DNA of 64,000 nt, taken from Gillisella vitis (GTDB lineage Bacteria > Pseudomonadota > Alphaproteobacteria > Rhizobiales > Rhizobiaceae). Below the pieces are notes generated by a model that was not told where the DNA came from, searched no databases, and saw only the letters and a program-made list of their open reading frames with translations. This document shows, in pieces, positions 52,881 to 60,952 of this stretch. Position 1 is the stretch's first letter. Every line of letters begins with the position of its first letter. Made by a program: the position numbers and the translations under genes. The DNA is taken from assembly GCF_021559775.1 (NCBI RefSeq), contig NZ_CP056051.1, positions 62,001 through 126,000 on the forward strand. Direction: 5' to 3'.

Positions 52881-53738
52881 TCAGCCCTTCGCACGCGCAT
52901 GGTCGGCAATACGAGACGCCAGCGTCTTCAGATGGCTCTGGATCTCGGGAAGCTTTTTGCCGCGCAAAGACGTTGCTTCGTCCATGTAAAGGCTGCGGTT
53001 CATCTCGATCTGCAGGCTATGAATGTTTTCCGCTGGATTGCCGTGTTTGCGGACAGCTTCCGCGCCGATGAAGTGCGCGTTGTGCGTCACCCGATACCCG
53101 AAGCTCCGCAAGACTTCGGTTGCAAGTTCAAGGAGATCCTTGCCGCTGGTCTGGCCGTTGCGATCTCCCAGATCGAAGTCCGACCGGCGCTGGCCTGCGT
53201 CCGGCGCGCTCGGCGAGGGCATGGCAGGCATCGAATGGCAGCTCAGATGATAGGCGACACCATGCTCGGCTTTGAACTTCTTCAGAAGGCGGGTCACCTC
53301 GTTGTGGTAGGGCCAGTAGTAGTTGTCGATACGGCTTGCGACCTCGGCGACCGAGAGAGGCGCATCGTAGACAGGCTTTGTTCCAGCGCAGACCGTGGGG
53401 ATGAGACCAATCCCCGTCTTCGTCTTAGGGCCGGGCTGCAGAGCCACAGGCCATTCGCCGGTCAGCTGACTCGGGTCGATATCGAGTTCATTCCTGTTGA
53501 GATCGATATAGATGTTTGGAAATTCCGCGAAGAGCCAGGTGGCGCCGCTGTCGACGACATCCAGGTAGCATTCTTCGACATACATCGAGATCGAGCGCTG
53601 CAGATCCTTCAGAAGAGCAACCGTGCGAAAATCGTGAGGATATTTTCCTCCGCTTCTCGGGGTTTCGAACAGGACAGGTGCGGCAGGGACTGTTGGGTCG
53701 ACGCGCGTGAACACTCCCGATTTGACATCCATAAGCAT
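52881..53738 (-). CDS. N-formylglutamate amidohydrolase-family protein
   Basis: A 285-residue protein: VLFETPRSGGKYP, NIYIDLNRNELDID, YHLSCHSMPAMPSPSAPDAG, DLGDRNGQTSG and IHSLQIEMNRSLYMDE, the conserved FGase core with its zinc-binding His/Glu set (SCHSM in place of the usual DCHSM). Classical members release formate from N-formylglutamate at the end of histidine degradation; broader members cleave other N-acyl amino acids. No hut genes are present, so another N-acyl substrate made by HyuAB is likely. GGAG precedes the ATG. Confidence 0.85.
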   Translation of the reverse strand: MLMDVKSGVFTRVDPTVPAAPVLFETPRSGGKYPHDFRTVALLKDLQRSISMYVEECYLDVVDSGATWLFAEFPNIYIDLNRNELDIDPSQLTGEWPVALQPGPKTKTGIGLIPTVCAGTKPVYDAPLSVAEVASRIDNYYWPYHNEVTRLLKKFKAEHGVAYHLSCHSMPAMPSPSAPDAGQRRSDFDLGDRNGQTSGKDLLELATEVLRSFGYRVTHNAHFIGAEAVRKHGNPAENIHSLQIEMNRSLYMDEATSLRGKKLPEIQSHLKTLASRIADHARAKG

Positions 53739-53850
53739 TTAAAGTTCTCCGGTGTGGCGTGAGCCGATATTCTTTCATGACGAAACGCGGTGCGGACCCT
53801 TGGCCCTGCATCGCGATTGCTCTGCTTCAGTTTTCAGATGGGTTCAGTCG

Positions 53851-55206
53851 TTAGGCGACCTCATCTGCTCTTGGGCTTGAGATCTGGCCGGCGCGGTCCG
53901 CAAGGGCGGAAAGCAATGGGGTGAAACCATCCGTCGTCAGTTTTGAGATAGCGACGAGAATGGTGTTCCTCCCGTCTTCGGTGAGGCTTTCCGCACCGAT
54001 CAGGCGAAACTTCTCCATGACCTGTTCGGCGCTCATCGGATTTGCGACATCGCCAAGAGGGAAGAGAACCGTGCGGCTCTCCGGCCCATTGCCCTGGTCA
54101 ATGATGACTCGGGACGGCGTTCCTTTTGGAAAGCTGTCATTGAAATCAGAGTGTGCGACCATCTCGATGCGAGATGAAAGTTCGAGGATTTCTGGGTCCC
54201 GCAGGCTCGCGGGGTCCATTGGCTGAAGTGCCTGACGTCCCCGCAAAGCCGCCAGCGCGCAGCTGAAATAATAGCTGTATTGCGCTCCCTCGAGCGAGCG
54301 TGGTGCGCGCTCGTTCGACAGCTCGGTTCCTCGCTGAAAGGTCTCGATCCGAAGACTTTTGATCGGTGCATCTGGCCGGCGCAACTCGAGGATCGCGTCG
54401 ACAGCGCCATGCATGTAACGGCAGCAGGCGTATGGCTTGAGGTAGCAGTCGCCAATCCACCAATGTTCGCCAAGTTCACCTGTCAAAACGGAACGGGTAT
54501 AGAGCGTCTCGTTGTCGAGTAGATCGAGCGGACCGGTAGCACCAGCCTGGGCTCGGAATGCCGCAGTCAATCCAGCGACAACCGCTGGCGGAATGAGTTC
54601 CTTTACGGTGCTTCCCTGATAACGCGAGGTGCCCTTCTTGTATCCGATCGGGCCTTCAGCGCCTGCGATCCCGATTGCGTTCGCCATCTGGGACGGCGAG
54701 AGCTTCAAAAGCCTACCAACTGCTGCAGCGACGCCGAAGTTGACCCAGCGGCCACTCGCATAGCTGTCGATCGTTTCCGTCGGGCGGGCGGTCGCGACAC
54801 GCAGGGCAACATCGTAGCCGATCGCAATCGCTTCAAAAATGTCCTCGTCGGAGGTCCCAATCGCTTGACCGACCGCGATGGCTGCCGGGATGATGCCTGC
54901 ACCTGGATGGCCAGCGGCGCCCCGATGGCCGTCATCGATGTCGAGCGCGCTCGCGGCCGCCGCGTTCGCCATCGCCGCGCCAGCGATCGACAGGGATTGA
55001 TCAGTCATCCAGACTGTGGACGGTCCCTTCCCGTAGCTCGCGATGGCAGCACGGCGGGCCGCGAGCGCAAGGTTCGAGTGCAGGCCTGCGGCGGTCGCGG
55101 CAAGAAGATCCGCGATCAGGATCGCGCAAATATCCTTGGTCGCTTGCGGCAGGCTACCGGCAGGATGGGTAGCGGCGAAGGTGGCGAGTTGTTCGATTGC
55201 ATGCAT
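53851..55206 (-). CDS. MmgE/PrpD family protein
   Basis: A 451-residue protein: MHAIEQLATFAATHPAGSLP, then ASALDIDDGHRGAAGHPGAG, GYDVALRVATARP, YKKGTSRYQGSTVKELIPPA, matching 2-methylcitrate dehydratase-like (MmgE/PrpD) proteins. The family includes dehydratases and isomerases such as IDS epimerase and cis-aconitate decarboxylase. Its presence in a hydantoinase-FGase operon suggests a C-C or C-N rearranging step; activity unknown. The ribosome site is weak; 154 bases separate it from the permease gene upstream. Confidence 0.85.
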   Translation of the reverse strand: MHAIEQLATFAATHPAGSLPQATKDICAILIADLLAATAAGLHSNLALAARRAAIASYGKGPSTVWMTDQSLSIAGAAMANAAAASALDIDDGHRGAAGHPGAGIIPAAIAVGQAIGTSDEDIFEAIAIGYDVALRVATARPTETIDSYASGRWVNFGVAAAVGRLLKLSPSQMANAIGIAGAEGPIGYKKGTSRYQGSTVKELIPPAVVAGLTAAFRAQAGATGPLDLLDNETLYTRSVLTGELGEHWWIGDCYLKPYACCRYMHGAVDAILELRRPDAPIKSLRIETFQRGTELSNERAPRSLEGAQYSYYFSCALAALRGRQALQPMDPASLRDPEILELSSRIEMVAHSDFNDSFPKGTPSRVIIDQGNGPESRTVLFPLGDVANPMSAEQVMEKFRLIGAESLTEDGRNTILVAISKLTTDGFTPLLSALADRAGQISSPRADEVA

Positions 55207-55360
55207 GATAATGAGAACACCGTTTCTTTTTAGAGCACTGACCGTACCGGGGCCTTTGAGCCATTTCCCGCAGGCTTCTTCGTCTGCGAGAGGCGAGGAA
55301 GACCCGAGCACCTGCGATCCGATGGTTCGCCTGCTTTCGTCCCGGCACGATCTGGCGCCG

Positions 55361-56143
55361 TTATTTTCCGATTGCGCGAGCGAGCCCGATGACCCGTTCG
55401 AGCAGGACCATGAGGGAGACACTCAAGAGGATGAGGAGGACCGACAGCGCAGCGATCTGTGGGTCGGTTCGCTCAGTCGTGTAACGATAGATTGCCACCG
55501 GTAGTGTCGACAGGGACTGTCCAGCCAGGAACAAGGTGATCGCGACCTCGTCAAATGAGATGAGGAATGACAGCAGGGCCGCACCTGTGATCGAAGGGGT
55601 AAGAGTAGGCAAGGTAATCCGCCGAAACACCGTAAGCGGCCTTGCGCCGAGGCTCGCTGCGGCCGACTCAATGTCGGCAGGCATCGTCTGCAGACCGGTG
55701 ACCAATATCCGGATAACGAAGGGTGTCACGATCATGGTATGGGTAAAGACGAGCGCGAAGTACGATCCGTTGAGCTTGAGTTGCACGAACACCAGAAGAA
55801 GCCCAAGACCCAAGATGATCGAGGGTACGATCAGCGGCGCCGTGAAGAGCGCGATGAGCGAATTGGCAAACGGGATCTTCGAACGCACCAGCGCGTAGGA
55901 GGCTGCGACCCCGAATGCCAATGACAGGATTGTCGCAGCGATCGCAAGCGTCACGCTAAGTTTCAGGCCCGCGAGAAATCGCTCATTGCTCAAAACCGCC
56001 GAGTACCACCGAAAGCTCCAGCCGGAAGGTGGAAATGCAAGGTTGTTGTCGGCACTGAATGACATCACGATCGCGGGCAAGAGCGGCGCCAAAAGCAGCC
56101 CGAACAGAATGACCAAGAGGCTGCGGCTTAAGATATGGGTCAC
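55361..56143 (-). CDS. ABC permease (PotC-like) 3
   Basis: A 260-residue inner-membrane protein with a GTG start overlapping the preceding permease (GTGA). EAA loop IESAAASLGARPLTVFRRIT followed by LPTLTPS; about six helices. Part of the importer of the hyu operon. Confidence 0.9.
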   Translation of the reverse strand: MTHILSRSLLVILFGLLLAPLLPAIVMSFSADNNLAFPPSGWSFRWYSAVLSNERFLAGLKLSVTLAIAATILSLAFGVAASYALVRSKIPFANSLIALFTAPLIVPSIILGLGLLLVFVQLKLNGSYFALVFTHTMIVTPFVIRILVTGLQTMPADIESAAASLGARPLTVFRRITLPTLTPSITGAALLSFLISFDEVAITLFLAGQSLSTLPVAIYRYTTERTDPQIAALSVLLILLSVSLMVLLERVIGLARAIGK

Positions 56144-57009
56144 GACAACACCCCCGATTTAGCACGCGTCCGCATATCCCAGACGCGGATAAGTCCCATG
56201 GTGAGAATGAACAGCCCGAGGAGAACCATCGACATGGCCGATGCCAGTGGCCAATCGAGAATTTCCAGGGCCTGGGTGAAGATCTCTGTCGGCAGCAGGA
56301 AGACGCGTCCCCCGCCAAGCAGGGCTGGCGTCACAAAAGCCGATATTGCCAACACGAATGTCAGAATGCAGCCAAGCGTGACGCCCGGCAGGCTGAGCGG
56401 TAAAGTGATCCGGAAGAACCGGCGTGCCGGCGTTGCGCCCAGCGAACTGGCAGCGTCCTCAACATTCGGATCGATCTTTCCAAAGCCGGACAGCAAGCAA
56501 AGAGCCATGTAGGGCATCATGATATGGGTCAGGCCGATCACGACGCCCGGATAGTCGTTGACTAGGCGCACATTGGCGAAACCGATCCAATGAATGAAAT
56601 CCTCCAGCGGGCGCAAGATTAGCATCCAGCTGTAGGTTCTCACGACTGCGCTGAGGAGGAGAGGTGAGACCGTCAGCAGAACGAGCGTCCCTTTCCACCT
56701 TGATGTGGTGCGGTACAGGTAAAGCGCAATCGGGTAGGTCAAAATGCATGCGAGAAGCGTGACCAGCAGGCTCAATATGATCGATCGGATGACGATCTCT
56801 CGCGAGAAGGGGTCTGTGAAGAATTTCTCGTATGCGGAAATCCCGAGTTCAGGGATCAGCACGCCGCCTTCAGCGGAGCCATAAAACGAGATCAGGGCAA
56901 CTGAGAGGATTGGCAAGACAAAGAAGAAGCCGATCACAAGGAGCATCGGGAGGCTGAGCAGCCATCCGACTGCCGCGCCAGCCGACGTTGTTTCGTCGTT
57001 GTGAGCCAT
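56140..57009 (-). CDS. ABC permease (PotB-like) 3
   Basis: A 289-residue inner-membrane protein starting at the ATG at 57009 (TGATG overlap with the ATPase gene). EAA loop VEDAASSLGATPARRFFRIT followed by LPLSLPG. A TTG one codon upstream is the alternative start. Confidence 0.9.
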   Translation of the reverse strand: MAHNDETTSAGAAVGWLLSLPMLLVIGFFFVLPILSVALISFYGSAEGGVLIPELGISAYEKFFTDPFSREIVIRSIILSLLVTLLACILTYPIALYLYRTTSRWKGTLVLLTVSPLLLSAVVRTYSWMLILRPLEDFIHWIGFANVRLVNDYPGVVIGLTHIMMPYMALCLLSGFGKIDPNVEDAASSLGATPARRFFRITLPLSLPGVTLGCILTFVLAISAFVTPALLGGGRVFLLPTEIFTQALEILDWPLASAMSMVLLGLFILTMGLIRVWDMRTRAKSGVLS

Positions 57010-58103
57010 CAATTCGCCTTCCGTTCGAAGACAAAGCCGCTGGCCACCGGCCAGTCCAATGTGACCTGTTGCCCGGGTTCCAGGCTGCGCCAGGCCGAAG
57101 ACGAGCCCGGTATTTCCGCTGTCATCGCGATCCCTTGGGTATCACAAGCGACTGAAACGATATCTCCTGCATAGGTGACCTTGCGGACCGAAGCGGGGAC
57201 GCGGTTTCGCCCAGCCTCGCTCGGGGTTGAGCTCGGCAGGACTTCGATCGAACTTGGCCTGATCAGAAACTGAACGGGTCCCTTGAGCGAAGGCTTGGCA
57301 AGCTTGATGGACAGCCCCGTGTCTGTCTTGATCTGCTGACTCGCATCGCCATCCGCATTGCTGATGCCGTCGATACTGTTCACGCGACCGATGAAGTTGG
57401 CGACGAAACTGCTTGCCGGGTTCTCGTAGATCTCCGTGGGTCGACCGTACTGGACGATCACGCCTTCATTCATGATGGCAACGTGATCGGAGATTGCCAT
57501 CGCTTCGGACTGATCGTGCGTGACGAAGATGGCAGTCGTTCCCAGGCGTTGCTGCAGGTCACGAATTTCGTCCTGCATTTGCTCGCGAAGCTTGGCGTCG
57601 AGGTTGGAAAGTGGCTCGTCGAGAAGGAGGAGATCGGGGTGGATGACCAGAGCGCGGGCCAGTGCGACGCGCTGTTGCTGACCGCCGGAAAGCTGGCGCG
57701 GGCGGCGTTGACCGAGCGCTCCGAGCCTGACCATCTCCAGAATCTCGCCCGCCCTGGATCTGGCTTCCTTCCGGTTGACGTTTCGCATTTCCAGGCCGAA
57801 CGCGACATTGTCCAGCACCGTCATGTGCGGGAACAAGGCGTAGTTCTGGAAGACGAGACCAATATTTCGTTTGTAGGTCGGCAGGGATGTCACATCCTTG
57901 CCGGCCAGCATCACACGGCCGGACGTCGCTCCAACCAACCCTGCGACAATCCTCAAAGCTGTTGATTTGCCGCAGCCTGACGGTCCGAGGAGCGAGACAA
58001 TTTCGCCAGGTGCAGCAGTGATGTTCAGCTTGTTGAGCACAAGCTTCTTATCGTCATACGACTTTGAGAGGTCTTGGAGACTGAGTTCGGCACCACTTTT
58101 CAT
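57009..58103 (-). CDS. Polyamine-type ABC transporter ATPase (PotA-like) 3
   Basis: A 364-residue protein: Walker A GPSGCGKST, FQNYALFPHMT, LSGGQQQR, LLLLDEPLSNLD and a TOBE domain (FLIRPSSIEVLPS). GAGGGG lies upstream. Lies between the binding protein (14 bases upstream) and the permeases it drives. Confidence 0.93.
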   Translation of the reverse strand: MKSGAELSLQDLSKSYDDKKLVLNKLNITAAPGEIVSLLGPSGCGKSTALRIVAGLVGATSGRVMLAGKDVTSLPTYKRNIGLVFQNYALFPHMTVLDNVAFGLEMRNVNRKEARSRAGEILEMVRLGALGQRRPRQLSGGQQQRVALARALVIHPDLLLLDEPLSNLDAKLREQMQDEIRDLQQRLGTTAIFVTHDQSEAMAISDHVAIMNEGVIVQYGRPTEIYENPASSFVANFIGRVNSIDGISNADGDASQQIKTDTGLSIKLAKPSLKGPVQFLIRPSSIEVLPSSTPSEAGRNRVPASVRKVTYAGDIVSVACDTQGIAMTAEIPGSSSAWRSLEPGQQVTLDWPVASGFVFERKAN

Positions 58104-58117
58104 TTACAAAGGTCCCC

Positions 58118-59152
58118 TCAGTTCGCGGTAATGACTTTGCGGCGCCATTCCTGCAGCCAGGATTCGCGCTTCGAGACAAAGAACGCCCAGTCGAGCGGCT
58201 TCAGTTTTTCACGAATTTCCGGGGTCGAGGCAGTCTTCGACAGGGCATCCTGCGACGGCTTCGCGTCCTTGTTGGTCGGCGAGTAGAACATCAGGTTGGC
58301 GAAGGCTGCCTGCGCTTCTGGGCTCAGAGCGTAGTCAATGAACTTCAGCGCTTCTTCCTTGTTCGGTGCACCCTTGACGAGGTTCAGCGTGTTGATTTGG
58401 AACATCGAGCCTTCGGTCGGTATGACGACGCTCATATTGCTCTTTGGATCCTTTGCAAAGAACTGGGCGCGCGCGTTCCAGCCTGCGCCCGCCTTGACCG
58501 TACCGTTGGACACCAGCTCGTAAGCGTCCGGCGCCGGTGCCCAGGTCTGTACGTTCTTGGCGATCTCCGCGAACTTTTCGACACCCTGATCGACAGATTT
58601 CTTCTCGTCGCCGCCGGCTGCCCGGGTGAGCAGGATCGTGTTCATCAAGGCCGCAATTTCGGGGGCAGGCCACATGGCGACCTGCCCCTTTAGTTCTGGC
58701 TTGGCAAGATCAGCCAGCGCCTTGGGAGGATTGGCAAGCGAGTTGCTATACATCAACACGGGGTAGTCGAAGGTAATGCCCGGACCGAAACCCTTGTTGA
58801 TATAGGCTTCGTCGAAGAGATTCTGGCCGTTGGAAAGCTTGGTCAGATCGACCTGATCGAAAATTCCTTCCGTATTGCCGGCACGTGAGACCATCGCGTC
58901 CATGATCGAAAGATCGAGGGTCGGATTGTTCTTCTCGGCGCGGATACGGCCGAGATTTTGCGCTGAAAGGTTGATTTCGTTGTAGATGACCTTGATGCCC
59001 GTCTTCTTTTCAAAGGGCTCGATCACCGCCTTGCGGTAATTGTCCGCGAACACGCTTTGATACCCAATGATATTGACATCAGCCAAACAGGGAGAGGATA
59101 CGCTCAGGACAGCAGCGATGGCTGCCAAGTATTTCGGCAATGCGAAGGCCAT
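58118..59152 (-). CDS. Spermidine/putrescine-type solute-binding protein 3
   Basis: A 344-residue periplasmic protein with a Sec signal peptide (MAFALPKYLAAIAAVLSVSS, cleavage near CLADV). PotD-like pattern: NIIGYQSVFADNYRKAVIEP, FEKKTGIKVIYNE, LVSNGTVKAGAGWNARAQFF. AAGGAG precedes the ATG. Placed directly after hyuAB, so its ligand is probably the substrate or product of that enzyme. Confidence 0.9.
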   Translation of the reverse strand: MAFALPKYLAAIAAVLSVSSPCLADVNIIGYQSVFADNYRKAVIEPFEKKTGIKVIYNEINLSAQNLGRIRAEKNNPTLDLSIMDAMVSRAGNTEGIFDQVDLTKLSNGQNLFDEAYINKGFGPGITFDYPVLMYSNSLANPPKALADLAKPELKGQVAMWPAPEIAALMNTILLTRAAGGDEKKSVDQGVEKFAEIAKNVQTWAPAPDAYELVSNGTVKAGAGWNARAQFFAKDPKSNMSVVIPTEGSMFQINTLNLVKGAPNKEEALKFIDYALSPEAQAAFANLMFYSPTNKDAKPSQDALSKTASTPEIREKLKPLDWAFFVSKRESWLQEWRRKVITAN

Positions 59153-59182
59153 TTCAATTCTCCTTGTGGTTCGGATAGGAAA

Positions 59183-60940
59183 TCAAGCTGCTCGATCGTT
59201 TGTCGGGGTCCATTCCTTGAGATCGACGCCGACCTTCACGCCATAGACTTTCTCGGCCTGCTCGCGGGTCACGAGGCCATGACGGACATCGCGCAGGACC
59301 AAAGCTGGATCACGCTCGAGAGGATTGCCGAAACCACCGCCGCCCGGCGTGTAGTGGGTCACGACGTCGCCATAGTCGAGCATTTCGAGTTCGCCGATCG
59401 AATGCTCGAGCACTCGTGCGTTCGGTGTTCCTTCGTTAATCACCCAACGCCCGCCGCCACCTGGGAAGCCGCCAGCCACACCCTGGGGGAGTGTGACGGA
59501 TTTCTGGGAGGTATGCTGGAGTTCCGCCAGGTCGCCCAGCACCTTATAGGCCAGGACCTGACCGACGCCGCCGCGCCATTTGCCGGCGCCTCCAGTTCCA
59601 GACTGAAGCTCGCGCTGGACATAAAGAACCGGGCATTCGGCCTCGGTCGCTTCAATCGGAGGGATCGGGCAATTGGTGACGTGGCAAGACATGACGTCGA
59701 TGCCGTCGGCCTTGGACGTTGCACCAAGTCCGCCCGGTACCACTTCGCCGAATACGCTCGGATTGCCCGTGTCGCGCTCCCTCGCTGAGGTGAAGTTATA
59801 AAGGCATCCACAAGAGTCGCCCATGACGCGTTCCGGCACGATCTGCGAAAGCGCACCCATCACGAGGTCCACCAGGCTGTGGCACACCACCATGCGCTGG
59901 TAGACAGCCGCAGGTTTCTTGGCGTTTACCAGCGTGCCTTCCGGTGCGATGACTTTGAATGGGCGCTTGTTCCCTTCTGTCGACGGAATCGAAGGGTCGG
60001 TCACACAACGCATCGCGTAGAAGATAGCCGCCCAGGTCGTGGCGAGCGGGGCGTTGATCGGTCCGCGGATCTGCGGATCGGTGCCGGTGAAGTCGAAGAG
60101 GATGTCGGAGCCAGTCTTGTGGATGGCGAGCTTCAGCTTGTACGGTCCACTCTTGGCGCCGTCATCGAGGATGAGTTCCTCGTGTTCGTAGACACCGTCC
60201 GGGATTTGCGAGATTTCTGCGCGGGTACGCTGCTCTGAATAGTCGATCAGCGCTTCGAAGCAACGCAAGAGCGTTTCGCGGCCGTAGCGGTCGAACATGG
60301 CTTTCATGTCTTCGGCGGCCGCAGCCACTGATGCGACCTGCGCGAAGAGGTCGTTTTCCATGTTGTCGGGAAGGCGGGTGTTATTGAGGATGATGCGCAT
60401 GCATCTTTCGTCGACGATCCCGTTTTCGCCGATCTTCATCGGAGGAACGCGCAGGCCCTCCTGCCAGATCTCCAGGTTCCAGCCGCGGGTCGCCATGTTC
60501 ATGGCGCCGATTTCCTGATGGTGGACCATCAGGCCTGTGAAGCCGACCAGTAAGTCCTCGAAAAACACGGGCATGAACACGACATAGTCGTTCGTATGGG
60601 CCGTCGACATCGAGGCACCGCCCGCATAGGGGTCGTTGGTAATGACGATGTCGCCCGGGCGCCATGTTTCCGGCGGGTGGTACTGTTCAAGAATGGTCCG
60701 CAGGCAAACGCCGGTGCAGTTGAGGTGGATTGGAATAGTCGCAGATTCCGCCAAGAGGCGTCCCTGTCCGTCGAAGACGGCAGCGGAGCAATCTTCCATT
60801 TCCTTGACGATGATCGACGTCGATGCGCGGATCATGCGATGGGCATTGCGTTCGGCGATCGAGGTCAGTGCGTTGCGAACGATTTCAAGCGTTACTGGAT
60901 CAACGCTTGCGGCGGGGGTGTTCTCGGTAGTGGTGTCCAT
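59183..60940 (-). CDS. hyuB: Hydantoinase B/oxoprolinase-family subunit
   Basis: A 585-residue protein: DPVTLEIVRNALTSIAERNA, GDIVITNDPYAGGASMSTAH, HHQEIGAMNMATRGWNLEIW and the C-terminal PGGGGRWVINEG and TPGGGGFGNPLERDP, the HyuB signature regions. Forms the catalytic complex with HyuA for ATP-dependent opening of hydantoins, 5-oxoproline or similar rings; related complexes carboxylate ketones. GAGGAG before the ATG; 12 bases separate it from hyuA. Confidence 0.93.
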   Translation of the reverse strand: MDTTTENTPAASVDPVTLEIVRNALTSIAERNAHRMIRASTSIIVKEMEDCSAAVFDGQGRLLAESATIPIHLNCTGVCLRTILEQYHPPETWRPGDIVITNDPYAGGASMSTAHTNDYVVFMPVFFEDLLVGFTGLMVHHQEIGAMNMATRGWNLEIWQEGLRVPPMKIGENGIVDERCMRIILNNTRLPDNMENDLFAQVASVAAAAEDMKAMFDRYGRETLLRCFEALIDYSEQRTRAEISQIPDGVYEHEELILDDGAKSGPYKLKLAIHKTGSDILFDFTGTDPQIRGPINAPLATTWAAIFYAMRCVTDPSIPSTEGNKRPFKVIAPEGTLVNAKKPAAVYQRMVVCHSLVDLVMGALSQIVPERVMGDSCGCLYNFTSARERDTGNPSVFGEVVPGGLGATSKADGIDVMSCHVTNCPIPPIEATEAECPVLYVQRELQSGTGGAGKWRGGVGQVLAYKVLGDLAELQHTSQKSVTLPQGVAGGFPGGGGRWVINEGTPNARVLEHSIGELEMLDYGDVVTHYTPGGGGFGNPLERDPALVLRDVRHGLVTREQAEKVYGVKVGVDLKEWTPTNDRAA

Positions 60941-60952
60941 GGTGAAATCTCC

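Noticed and set aside
52767..53762. 331-codon plus-strand frame
   Set aside because: It is opposite the N-formylglutamate amidohydrolase-like gene, whose motifs and ribosome site are clear.
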